Below the pieces are notes generated by a model. The model was not told the origin of the DNA, made no database searches, and worked only from the letters and a program-made list of their open reading frames with translations. Source: CAXBNV01 sp963977185 (lineage in GTDB: Bacteria > Pseudomonadota > Gammaproteobacteria > JAGOUU01). Taken from it: DNA of 21,749 nt. Shown one piece after another: positions 1 through 8,369 of this stretch. The stretch covers positions 1 through 21,749 of the forward strand of contig CAXBNV010000027.1 of NCBI GenBank assembly GCA_963977185.1, in the 5' to 3' direction. Both the position numbers and the translations under genes were made by a program. Every line of letters starts with the position of its first letter. Within the stretch, counting starts at the first letter, position 1.

Positions 1-3000
1 ATAATGCTTTTTGACTTTGAACTAAAGCTTGTTCTTTAGCTGCTTTTTCAGCTTCATCATTTCTCTTAGATTCAATTTCAAAATCATTATCTTCATTTGA
101 ATCAAAAGAAATAGGACTTAGTAGCTCATCATTTCCATTAGCTACCCCATCATTTGCTTTTCTTGGAGTACTATTCATAGACGCAGCAGCAGAATTTGTA
201 TTCTTTGCTTGACGTGGAGTCATTTTAGGCTCGTTAAGATCATCTAATATTGAGTTTAATCTGATTTTTAGGTCTGAATAAGCCTCATGTAATTCACATA
301 AACTTAACTCAGATACGTCAGCTTTTACATGCTCATTAACAGATGATTTGGTAACTATATCATCATTTGATGAGTCAACATCTCCTGAATCATGACCATA
401 TAAATTTTCAAGCTTATCAATATACTTAGTAAGATCAAAACTTTCTCCTAATTTATTTAGCTCTAATTTTTCTTTATTTATATGTTCTGCTAATTTATTT
501 TTTATTGATATTACATCCTTCTTTTCTTTTAATAGAGATTTAAAAGCTTCCTCATGATTTTGACCTTTAGCAGATTGTTTAGTTGCTGTTTTAGTCTTAA
601 GTTTTTTGGATAATTGATCCTCAACAACAACTAATTCTTTTTCTATTTCTTTAACTTCATTTTCTTTTGTATTAATTTTTTTAAATATCTCTACTAGCTT
701 TGGCAATTCATTAACATAATCAAGAGTATTCCTAAAATTATACTCATGAATATTATAATTACGACAACCTATACTGAAGTCTTCAACATGCTTATCTAAA
801 CTTTCAAAATAACTAAAAACATTATCAAAAGTTTTGCTAACTTCTGATTTTGCAAAAATATCTTCTATAGAATTTAAGCTCTTATCTTTAACAAAATTGT
901 CGATATCTTCTATAACTTGGTTATGAGCAAGTAAAGTAGTTTCTAAGTTTTTATTTATATCGTTTAGTAATTCTAATTCTACTTCAGGCAAATCAGAAGT
1001 TGAACATTGATTAGAAAAAACATCTTTGCTTTCTTGAATCTTACTAATTAATTCTTTCAATGTTAATTTAGATTGAGTTAATTGTGCATGATATTTATCA
1101 AATCTATTTTGAAGTATTTCATAATACTTAGCTTTTACATCTTGAAGAAAAACAAGTCTTTCACTTTCATCTATATTTTCTAACAAATTATAAAAAACTT
1201 TGAAACCTATTTTATCTTTATGATTTAACTTATTAACCGCTAAATCTACCAATGTATCATAATCTTGATTACTATCGTTTTTAGCAAAAAAGCTTTTAAT
1301 TTTATCCTTAAATAACTCTTCATTCTTAACATCACGCAATATTGAATCAAGTAAAATTAATTGATCACTAGAACCAAATAAATTTTTATCTGCTAAAATA
1401 GAAAATAAAGGGCTTGGGTTATTATCACTGCCGTTAAACAATAGTTCTGCACGTTCTGCACTAGTAAATACTTTTAATTTAAATAAACTGTCAAAATGCT
1501 TAAAATTATTAATAGCTAAAAAATGGAAAATATTATTTTTACTTATATCTAATTTCAATAAATCTTCTTTAGTAAATTTATCTTTATTTTTTAGTAAAAA
1601 TTTCACAAAATCATTTGTTATATCTAAAGAACACTCTGAAAATATCACATGCATTACTGTTGCAGTATTTACTGTATTTACATTAGATTTAAAATATGCA
1701 ATCCAACTATCAAGCATATCTTGATTATTTTCATCGGTAATTTCAGACATAAGATTGAAATATAATCCACTGTTGCTCACACTGAAAATTAAACTTAATA
1801 AATTTAATTCTTGATTATCAACCCCAAAACTTCTATCTTTAATCTTATGAAAATCTGAAAAATGATTTGCATCTAATTTGCTTTTAAACTCAGTAAAAAA
1901 CTCATTTCTTTTATATATTATACTTAGCGCTAATAATCTATCATTTTGCTCATCTGTCATATCTTTAGAGTTATATAAATCTAAAGCATCTTTAAGTAAT
2001 TCTTTATTATTATTTACAATACCCCATTCAACCAACGAATATTTTTCTATCTCATAATCTGCAGGTATTTCAAAAAGTGATTTATTATCTATTTTTCCAA
2101 ACTTTTCTTCTAATTTAGATTTAACATTTAAATAAAATGGATAGTTATTAGTTTTACCTATTATATAAAGTAGTTTCTCAATTAATGCTGGATCTTGAGT
2201 CTTCTCTACTTTTGAAAGCAATGCTAAAAATCCATCTTGCAAATCATCTGAAACTAAATCTTCTAAAATATCTATATTATTTAAAAGACCTAATACTGTA
2301 GATTGATTTATTTTATTTAAATTAAGCTCTTTATCTAAAGGAAAATATTTTAATAAAGATACTAGATAAAATGAATTGTCTGATTCTAATTTTTTATCTA
2401 ATAATCCACTTAAATCAAAATTATGACTACAATGATCTTTTAAGCCTAACAAAACCTCACTTACAACTCCGTTTTTAACAGCCTCTACTTTGCTTTTAAT
2501 AACATTAATTTTTTTATTAAGCCATTGGGCTGTTTGTCTTTGCTCAGGAGCTTTCAGTAAAATATTATCTTGAATTTCTTTTACATCTTCATATAGACAA
2601 AGCTCTGGATACTTGATATTTATTTCTTTAGCAATATCTAAGAAATTAAAGCCTCGAGGAGTCTCATGCTCTCCTCCAGAAGTATTGATAAAATTATGAA
2701 GACTTCCATTATATTGTAATTCTTCTTTTTTTATTCCAGATAATATTTTAAATTGATTGCTAGGAAATAAAATCTTATGAAGCTCTGGTAACGAATCTTT
2801 ATTTATGTTTGTTACAGGAACTCGAAGAAGCTTGGCAGTTATTGTTTTTTTCTCATCAGATAACGAGCTCTTCACTAAAAAATCAACTAAAGCTTTAAAA
2901 TTAACTAAATTGGAAACTTTTCTATATTTGAGTATATATGTATTTAATGATTTTTCAGAAGCATTGGGGCAATTATCTAAACACTGATTAATAATGATTT

Positions 3001-6000
3001 CTACTTCTTCAGTAGTAAAATGTAATCTAGTATTAAAACTATCATTAACATATAACTCACTATATCTACCTCTATCAGCAGAACAATGAATATAAACATC
3101 TTCTCTTGTTTTACCTAAAAACATTGCAGCTGCTGCATATACATCTGCAGATTGACTAATTTTAGCTTTACCAAAGTCTGTAAACTTTAATCCTTTTTTT
3201 TGCTCATTTTGTACAATATAGCTTTTAACTTCACTATGTTTTTGAGAATTTAGTTTATTAAGAGCTATACTTAGCTCTGAATTTGTTTGTAAAAAATTAT
3301 TAAGCTTCTTATTCTTAAGAGCAGTTTTTAAATTAGAATTTATTCCACTAGCAATAAAGACTTCATCAAAATAATCTTTTAATTTTGATTTAAGTGGATT
3401 AGTATTTTTCATGATCTGATAACTAGCAAATAAGAACTCAAAATATTTTTTTAAGTCATCTTTTGCTTCTATATACATTTCTGGAGCTAAAAATTCTGAA
3501 GTTCCTTCTTTTTGTTCTCCAAATATTGAAATATATCGAGCTTCATCTGCTTTAGATGATGTACCAAAATCAATTAACGTCTCGCCAATTTGGTTTTTAG
3601 GTTTAACATCTCCGTGCACTAAATGTTTTTTATGAAACTCAGATAATCCTTTAGATGCTTGCTGAGCCAAAAGTAATTTATCATCAAATATATTTAATAA
3701 TTGCTCTGTATAACTTTCATTATTTTTTAAAGCTTCTTTATCTTTATCTTCTGGAGAAACTAATAACTTAGCTACATTTAATACCAATGTGTTTTTTGCT
3801 TCATTAATATCTTTTGCAGTATTTTTTAAGTCAATAGCTTTTTCTAATGAGCTTTTTAAAAAAGTCACATATTCTTCGACATTATCTTTTCTTAGACTCT
3901 CTACTTTTGTATTTCTTTTATAAAGTCTATCTAAGTTATCTTTGTTACCCTCTAATACTTTAATTAATTTATCTAATTTTTTTATAGCATCTTTTGAGCC
4001 TATATTGAAAGTAACTTTCCCGTTTTTATATTTTATTAATGACTTATTACTACCTAATATATCACTTAAAACATTACCTTCAACAGGATCCCCATACTGA
4101 TTTTTATTTTTCATTCCGTTGCTAATAAGAACAAGCTTCAATATACCATTTAAATTTTCACACAATTTATCATATGTAAAAGAAGAATTAGTAATCTCAT
4201 TAGAAGCATCAACATTGAAAGTCAACTCTTGCAATGCTTTGTCTTCTTCTAGTTTTTGTATACCAGCAATTTCTTTTTGGAAATTTTTTTCTATTTTTAT
4301 AAAATTAATTTCATCAGCAAAAAATCTTTTTATAGTAGTCAAATAGTCATTGTCTGGAGTTATTTTTTTAGCAACCTCTTCAACCAACCAATCAGGAGCA
4401 GATGTTTTATAAATATCTTTTAATGTGTAAAATAAATCTTGCCCTGAAACATATGATAAAAATGTTGCTCTAGTTTTATAGTTATAGCTACTTTGATTTG
4501 ACTTTGGCTCTACTAAAGATAATAATTTACTAACTTCCATCTTACTATTATTATGACTAAATGCACTTTTTGCATATTCAACATAATCTTTTAACTGACC
4601 AGTTTCGGCTAATACCGCTCGTTCTTTAGTGGCAGCATCTTCAGTCACTTCTAAACCAAAAGACTTAACATTTCTAGCATCTAATTTTATGCCTTGATCT
4701 TTAACTTTTTCTGCACGATTTAATGCTTCAAATGGATTTGTTGTATATTTGCCTAAAGTCTCTTCTTTTAAAAAAGACACTCCGCCAAAAATATCAACTG
4801 TAACTTTTCCTAAAGCATAATTTCCTTTTGAAGGAGATAAAAAGCCAGAGCCATGTCTTTTATGAGCCTTTAAAAGCTCTGCTTGTAATTTATCTGTTAG
4901 ATGTGTCTTGGAGCCTTTGCTCATAGTTTCCATATCGGTTATAACTTCAGCACCTCTTGTTCCACCCATGCTTAATTGTGGTGCTATTTTTTCTGGCAAA
5001 TAAACAGAATATGGTCTGTTAGTACCATGTTTGATTTTTTTATTTACATTATTTAATTCTACATCTTTAAGAGATTGAACGGCTTGCTCTAAATCAACAT
5101 CTGGAATAAAATGCTTACCACACCTAGGCAAAACTAATACATTTGCTATTCTTGTTGCTATTTCAATATCAGGAACATATCCTTGTAATATAAAATAACT
5201 GTTTAAATTATTTCTTTTAATTATTTTTTTTCTTTCTACTAATCCTATATGCTTAGCTTGTAATAACTTAATTATTCGATGCTTTACATCAGCAATAAAC
5301 TGTTCTGCTGGTTGTTCTTCGCTATCTATTTCAGAGATAATTTCTTTAAACTTTGCGAAATCTTTTTTTCTTAAGCTTGCTTCATAAGAGCCTCTTTTAT
5401 AACTACGCTCTAACCATAACCCCTCAATTAAATTATTTTCAACTAATTTAGAATATTCAATGCCATCTTTTAAACCTACTTTTAATTTACCAATAGAAAT
5501 TTTTTGCATCTTTGACATTAAATCTATGTCATCTGCATCATATTTAGATTTATCTAATCTATAGACATTAGCTATTTTTGATAAATAGTTACCTATTGTA
5601 AGTCCGCTGGAATCTTTTAAAGAGCTTATATCATCTAACAACCAATCAAAATGATTTGTTAGATTTGTTTTATCAGTTTGCAAGCCTATGATATTATTTA
5701 AATCATTTAAGCCTTTACGTAATATATTTTTTTTGTCTTGTCCTTCAATTCCTTGCTGATTTAAATTATCTAACAATAAAATTGTTCTTTTTCTAATAAC
5801 TGCTGCTGTAATTAGCTTCGCAACTTCTTTGATTTTTTGACTTTCTGCTTGTTGCAGCTTAATGGAATCTAAATTTCTTAGTGCATCTATAGTTTTTATA
5901 TATAAATCATACAAAGTTGCAAATGAATCGTTATTTAATAAATCTATAAAATTTTCACTTGGTTGATCTTGATAAACATCATTGATGTTACTTAGTAAAT

Positions 6001-6100
6001 TACTAGCATCAGAATTTAATAAAGCTTGTACTTTATTATAAGATTTAAATTTATCTTGATATAACTTTGAGAAATACTGGTAATAACTACGCTCTCCCAT
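1..6100 (-). CDS. Giant effector-like protein with embedded Ser/Thr-type protein kinase domain (C-terminus cut by window edge)
   Basis: The frame is open from the ATG at 6100 to base 1, giving at least 2033 codons with no stop. The start is supported by AGAGGG about 5 nt upstream. A kinase C-lobe is visible. The catalytic loop HGDVKPKN holds H829, Asp831, Lys833 and Asn836. The DFG motif is at 844-846, with GTSEFLAPEM ending at residue 875. A helix-F-like SADVYAAAAMF follows with Asp986, and a helix-H-like CLDNCP lies near 1040. The Lys two residues after the catalytic Asp is typical of Ser/Thr kinases. The N-lobe is less certain: YVSGQDLF (550-557) resembles a hinge and Lys445 could be the ATP lysine. 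That would imply inserts of more than 200 residues before the catalytic loop and about 110 before helix F. Residues around 1520-1600 look like degenerate ankyrin-type helical repeats. Residues about 1800-1905 look like charged coiled coil, followed by a Ser/Asn/Glu-rich tail. No signal peptide or obvious membrane segment is seen. A host-directed secreted effector is inferred. Kinase activity is likely, but the substrate is unknown. Confidence 0.85.
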   Translation of the reverse strand, partial: MGERSYYQYFSKLYQDKFKSYNKVQALLNSDASNLLSNINDVYQDQPSENFIDLLNNDSFATLYDLYIKTIDALRNLDSIKLQQAESQKIKEVAKLITAAVIRKRTILLLDNLNQQGIEGQDKKNILRKGLNDLNNIIGLQTDKTNLTNHFDWLLDDISSLKDSSGLTIGNYLSKIANVYRLDKSKYDADDIDLMSKMQKISIGKLKVGLKDGIEYSKLVENNLIEGLWLERSYKRGSYEASLRKKDFAKFKEIISEIDSEEQPAEQFIADVKHRIIKLLQAKHIGLVERKKIIKRNNLNSYFILQGYVPDIEIATRIANVLVLPRCGKHFIPDVDLEQAVQSLKDVELNNVNKKIKHGTNRPYSVYLPEKIAPQLSMGGTRGAEVITDMETMSKGSKTHLTDKLQAELLKAHKRHGSGFLSPSKGNYALGKVTVDIFGGVSFLKEETLGKYTTNPFEALNRAEKVKDQGIKLDARNVKSFGLEVTEDAATKERAVLAETGQLKDYVEYAKSAFSHNNSKMEVSKLLSLVEPKSNQSSYNYKTRATFLSYVSGQDLFYTLKDIYKTSAPDWLVEEVAKKITPDNDYLTTIKRFFADEINFIKIEKNFQKEIAGIQKLEEDKALQELTFNVDASNEITNSSFTYDKLCENLNGILKLVLISNGMKNKNQYGDPVEGNVLSDILGSNKSLIKYKNGKVTFNIGSKDAIKKLDKLIKVLEGNKDNLDRLYKRNTKVESLRKDNVEEYVTFLKSSLEKAIDLKNTAKDINEAKNTLVLNVAKLLVSPEDKDKEALKNNESYTEQLLNIFDDKLLLAQQASKGLSEFHKKHLVHGDVKPKNQIGETLIDFGTSSKADEARYISIFGEQKEGTSEFLAPEMYIEAKDDLKKYFEFLFASYQIMKNTNPLKSKLKDYFDEVFIASGINSNLKTALKNKKLNNFLQTNSELSIALNKLNSQKHSEVKSYIVQNEQKKGLKFTDFGKAKISQSADVYAAAAMFLGKTREDVYIHCSADRGRYSELYVNDSFNTRLHFTTEEVEIIINQCLDNCPNASEKSLNTYILKYRKVSNLVNFKALVDFLVKSSLSDEKKTITAKLLRVPVTNINKDSLPELHKILFPSNQFKILSGIKKEELQYNGSLHNFINTSGGEHETPRGFNFLDIAKEINIKYPELCLYEDVKEIQDNILLKAPEQRQTAQWLNKKINVIKSKVEAVKNGVVSEVLLGLKDHCSHNFDLSGLLDKKLESDNSFYLVSLLKYFPLDKELNLNKINQSTVLGLLNNIDILEDLVSDDLQDGFLALLSKVEKTQDPALIEKLLYIIGKTNNYPFYLNVKSKLEEKFGKIDNKSLFEIPADYEIEKYSLVEWGIVNNNKELLKDALDLYNSKDMTDEQNDRLLALSIIYKRNEFFTEFKSKLDANHFSDFHKIKDRSFGVDNQELNLLSLIFSVSNSGLYFNLMSEITDENNQDMLDSWIAYFKSNVNTVNTATVMHVIFSECSLDITNDFVKFLLKNKDKFTKEDLLKLDISKNNIFHFLAINNFKHFDSLFKLKVFTSAERAELLFNGSDNNPSPLFSILADKNLFGSSDQLILLDSILRDVKNEELFKDKIKSFFAKNDSNQDYDTLVDLAVNKLNHKDKIGFKVFYNLLENIDESERLVFLQDVKAKYYEILQNRFDKYHAQLTQSKLTLKELISKIQESKDVFSNQCSTSDLPEVELELLNDINKNLETTLLAHNQVIEDIDNFVKDKSLNSIEDIFAKSEVSKTFDNVFSYFESLDKHVEDFSIGCRNYNIHEYNFRNTLDYVNELPKLVEIFKKINTKENEVKEIEKELVVVEDQLSKKLKTKTATKQSAKGQNHEEAFKSLLKEKKDVISIKNKLAEHINKEKLELNKLGESFDLTKYIDKLENLYGHDSGDVDSSNDDIVTKSSVNEHVKADVSELSLCELHEAYSDLKIRLNSILDDLNEPKMTPRQAKNTNSAAASMNSTPRKANDGVANGNDELLSPISFDSNEDNDFEIESKRNDEAEKAAKEQALVQSQKAL

Positions 6101-6142
6101 AAAACCCTCTAACTACTATAATTGATATAATTTCTTAATCTT

Positions 6143-6171
6143 ATTAGAAATAAACTAATAATAAACAACAA
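6143..6171 (-). promoter_or_regulatory. Possible promoter of the giant kinase gene
   Basis: Read on the minus strand there is TTGTTG (6171-6166), a 17-nt spacer, and TCTAAT (6148-6143), which matches the -10 consensus at five of six positions. The -35 matches only at TTG. It sits about 45 nt upstream of the ATG at 6100, inside the 229-nt gap after lapB. The rest of that gap holds no gene and only weak AT-rich inverted repeats. In such AT-rich DNA a match of this quality can arise by chance. Confidence 0.3.
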
Positions 6172-6329
6172 GATACAAATAGCAGTCCTTTGCTAATCTT
6201 AATCTTAAATTTATCTTGGTTTAATAAAAAGCTATCTTGTATGTTTATATAATAAAACATCATAATTAAAATTCGCTTAACCAAGTTATTTTACATACTT
6301 TTGGATTAAGAGGCAATATTTGTCAATAA

Positions 6330-7505
6330 TTATGAATATTCGGAACTGAACAAATGACTAGAGAAAAAGTCTTTTCTTTTAGCAAGATATAATGCATTCG
6401 GGAATACTTGAGTTTTAATACTGCCCCATTCTTTACAACTAGGACATAACCACTCTATTTTTGAGACCCCATAACCACAAGTACTACATTTATATAATCC
6501 AGAAGTATCTAATAATCTATCAATATATGACTTTATTAGTAATAACTCTTTATCCATATTTTCTGAATTAGTTAACATTAATAATAATTTCATACCATAT
6601 ATAGATGGATTTTTATCTAAATTTAACTTAATAACATCTAATGAAAGAGTATCTAAATATTGATTAATTAGCTTTTTACTTACTAAAACAACAGGTAATA
6701 ATTCTCTTGATGCAATATAAGTTTTTATTAGATTAACAAAGTAACTATAATTATCTATCTTTGTATAACAAAGCTCTAGATCATGTAAAACTTCTTCAAT
6801 TACATCACAAGATTCATATAATAATTTAATATAAATTTTAGCTGCATTTTTATAATTATCTTGCATAATTTCATATTTAGCATATAAAATTCTTGCTCTA
6901 ATGTGCTCTTTATCATGCTTAAAAGCTTGTTTTAAATAATAATAAATAACTTTAGTTCCTTTACCATTTTTCCAATTAACTAAAGCTAGCTCACAATAAA
7001 AATGTGCAACTATATAATTTAAATTTGAAATATCTTGCTTTACATACTGAACTGTATCTATAGCCTTATTCCAATCTTTTTGTTGCTGATAAATATCAAG
7101 TAAAAATTTTACAGTTTTTTTAGATTCAAAATCTATTTTTAATAAGCCACAAAAAATAGTTTCAGCTCTATCTAAAAATCCCGCTCTTAAATAATCTATA
7201 CCTAACTCATGCAAAGCCAAATTACGATGTTCTTGATTTAAATTAGGTCTTGCAATTAAATTTTGATGAATTTTTATAGCCCTATCAACTTCACCTCGTT
7301 TTCTAAAAATACAGGCTAAAGATAAATGAGTTTCAATGGTATCACTATCTATTTGTAATAGCTCAATAAAAACCTCTACAGCTTTATCTTGCTGATCACT
7401 TAATAAAAAGTTTAAACCTTTTAAATAATTCTTATTAACTTTTAAAGTAGATGTTTTATTATTCCTATTTAATAACCAACTTAAGAAGAACATTATAGGC
7501 ACCAA
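6330..7505 (-). CDS. lapB: LapB (YciM), TPR and rubredoxin-like regulator of LPS synthesis
   Basis: In E. coli LapB is an inner-membrane protein that promotes FtsH degradation of LpxC and so sets lipopolysaccharide output. The match comes from the N-terminal hydrophobic stretch, the conserved entry into the first TPRs (LNFLLSDQQDKAVEVF), a helical TPR body through about residue 320, and a C-terminal rubredoxin-like metal site with Cys340, Cys343, Cys354 and Cys357 in two CxxC pairs. At about 390 residues the length matches E. coli (389). The start is unclear. The coordinates use a TTG at 7505. An ATG at 7493 would leave only eight residues before the charged NRNNK segment, too few for a membrane helix. 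The frame is open and hydrophobic back to an ATT at 7532, which has AAAGGA 5 nt upstream and would give a full membrane helix. It follows lapA closely on the same transcript. Confidence 0.92.
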   Translation of the reverse strand: MVPIMFFLSWLLNRNNKTSTLKVNKNYLKGLNFLLSDQQDKAVEVFIELLQIDSDTIETHLSLACIFRKRGEVDRAIKIHQNLIARPNLNQEHRNLALHELGIDYLRAGFLDRAETIFCGLLKIDFESKKTVKFLLDIYQQQKDWNKAIDTVQYVKQDISNLNYIVAHFYCELALVNWKNGKGTKVIYYYLKQAFKHDKEHIRARILYAKYEIMQDNYKNAAKIYIKLLYESCDVIEEVLHDLELCYTKIDNYSYFVNLIKTYIASRELLPVVLVSKKLINQYLDTLSLDVIKLNLDKNPSIYGMKLLLMLTNSENMDKELLLIKSYIDRLLDTSGLYKCSTCGYGVSKIEWLCPSCKEWGSIKTQVFPNALYLAKRKDFFSSHLFSSEYS

Positions 7506-7528
7506 TATACATAATAAACTAAAGCCAT
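7493..7528 (-). other. Possible 11-codon leader ORF coupled to lapB
   Basis: An ATG (7528-7526) lies 9 nt after AAAGGA (7543-7538) and opens an 11-codon frame reading MALVYYVYWCL. Its TAA (7495-7493) shares one base with the first ATG of lapB (7493-7491). This is the classic TAATG arrangement for translational coupling. The short frame overlaps the lapA stop codon region. Its existence as a translated peptide is speculative. The competing explanations are an ATT start for lapB or a small indel in this lineage. Confidence 0.3.
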
Positions 7529-7818
7529 TAATGGCTATCCTTTAAAGGCAATTCTCTTAAATTATTAATTTCTTTATGTGCTAATTTTATATTATGCTTT
7601 AATGAAATATTTTCGCGTTTCAGCTTTATGTATTTTATCAAGCTTATCATTAAACCGATTGTACTTCCTAATATCAAAGTCATCGCTAATAATAAAGCCA
7701 GCGGTATATCATTAAATCCTATTATATAATCTACTCTTACTGAATTAGAGTTATATATAGCAAATACTACAACACATGACAATATGATGAAAACAAGAAT
7801 GTAATTGATAATTCGCAA
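7528..7818 (-). CDS. lapA: LapA (YciS), DUF1049 inner-membrane protein
   Basis: This 96-residue protein has two membrane helices (about residues 4-22 and 41-63) followed by a charged helical tail (about 64-90). That is the layout of LapA, the small membrane partner of LapB in LPS assembly and LpxC control. Its identity rests on topology, the NSNSVRVDYIIGF segment between the helices, and its conserved place between ihfB and lapB. The start must be TTG at 7818 or the adjacent ATT: an in-frame TAG lies just upstream and there is no in-frame ATG until the second helix. Only a weak AGGT precedes it, so expression is probably coupled to ihfB, which ends 24 nt upstream. Confidence 0.88.
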   Translation of the reverse strand: MRIINYILVFIILSCVVVFAIYNSNSVRVDYIIGFNDIPLALLLAMTLILGSTIGLMISLIKYIKLKRENISLKHNIKLAHKEINNLRELPLKDSH

Positions 7819-7842
7819 AATAGATACCTACTAATCAATTAA

Positions 7843-8184
7843 TTAGCTTAAGACATCCGAGTCTTCTGACTCATCACCTTTGATAATAGGCAGTCCCTGA
7901 TTTAAGCTTTTGTTTACTAACTCTTTCATATCTTTGCCAGGCTTAAAATAAGGCACATATCTTTCTTCTAGTTGAACTAATTCGCCAGTTTTTGGATTAC
8001 GGCCTGTTCTTGGAGCTCTATAATGCAGAGAAAAACTACCAAACCCTCTAATCTCAATTCTTCTCTCATTTGCTAACTGATTGCTTAAAAATTCCAGCGT
8101 TTCTCTTACTAAATCATCAACCTGTCGATAGTTTAACTTGGTATGCTTGCCTAATAAAAGCTCTATAAGTCCTGTTTTATTCAT
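7843..8184 (-). CDS. ihfB: Integration host factor subunit beta
   Basis: IHF-beta pairs with IHF-alpha to bind and sharply bend DNA. The core is nearly diagnostic: ERRIEIRGFGSFSLHYRAPR, then TGRNPKTGE with the intercalating Pro64 at the same number as in E. coli, and YVPYFKPGKDMKELVN. At 113 residues it is about 19 longer than the usual 94. The extra C-terminal tail is acidic and Ser-rich (GDESEDSD). The start at 8184 is fixed by homology. A good AAGGGA lies about 15 nt upstream, farther than usual, and an in-frame TGA excludes a closer upstream start. The gene is separated from rpsA by a strong terminator and probably has its own promoter, reading on into lapA and lapB. Confidence 0.97.
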   Translation of the reverse strand: MNKTGLIELLLGKHTKLNYRQVDDLVRETLEFLSNQLANERRIEIRGFGSFSLHYRAPRTGRNPKTGELVQLEERYVPYFKPGKDMKELVNKSLNQGLPIIKGDESEDSDVLS

Positions 8185-8267
8185 GATAATAAATCAAAAT
8201 CCCTTTTGTTAGAAAAAATTAGAATTATAATTAATATAATAACCTAAAAAATCATAAACTTACAAAT

Positions 8268-8296
8268 ATTATAGACAATAAAAAAGCTTTGACCAA
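8268..8296 (-). promoter_or_regulatory. Likely ihfB-lapA-lapB promoter
   Basis: On the minus strand a perfect TATAAT (8273-8268) lies 17 nt downstream of TTGGTC (8296-8291). The -35 falls inside the hairpin that terminates rpsA. The position, about 85 nt upstream of ihfB and just past the terminator, fits a promoter that restarts transcription. The -35 matches consensus only at TTG. Confidence 0.45.
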
Positions 8297-8333
8297 ATCT
8301 TTAATTTAAAATAAAGATTCAATCAAAGCTTTT
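8276..8333 (-). terminator. Nested-stem intrinsic terminator after rpsA
   Basis: An outer 11-bp stem pairs AAAAGCTTTGA (8282-8292) with TCAAAGCTTTT (8323-8333). An inner 8-bp stem pairs AATCTTTA (8296-8303) with TAAAGATT (8312-8319). Only three-nucleotide bulges separate the stems, and the loop is 8 nt. Read on the minus strand the structure starts about 37 nt after the rpsA stop and runs into a T-rich stretch. The palindrome could act in both directions, but only minus-strand genes flank it. Confidence 0.8.
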
Positions 8334-8369
8334 ATATATCAATATATTAATATAACTAGTTAATTTATA

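Noticed and set aside
2805..4346. Short plus-strand frames at 2805-2987 and 4119-4346
   Set aside because: They are antisense to the continuous giant minus-strand gene, show no motif, and the minus-strand frame contains the kinase signature.
6181..6225. CTTAAT/CTTAAA pair and nearby CTTAAT, resembling PmrA-type regulator half-sites of Legionella/Coxiella effector genes
   Set aside because: The half-sites are only 6 bases apart, not the 11-base period expected, and A/T-rich DNA yields such words often.
6170..6260. Imperfect inverted repeats after lapB (around ACAAGATAC and GTATCTTGT-like words)
   Set aside because: The arms need gaps to pair, and the T-run is not directly after a stem, so no terminator call is justified.
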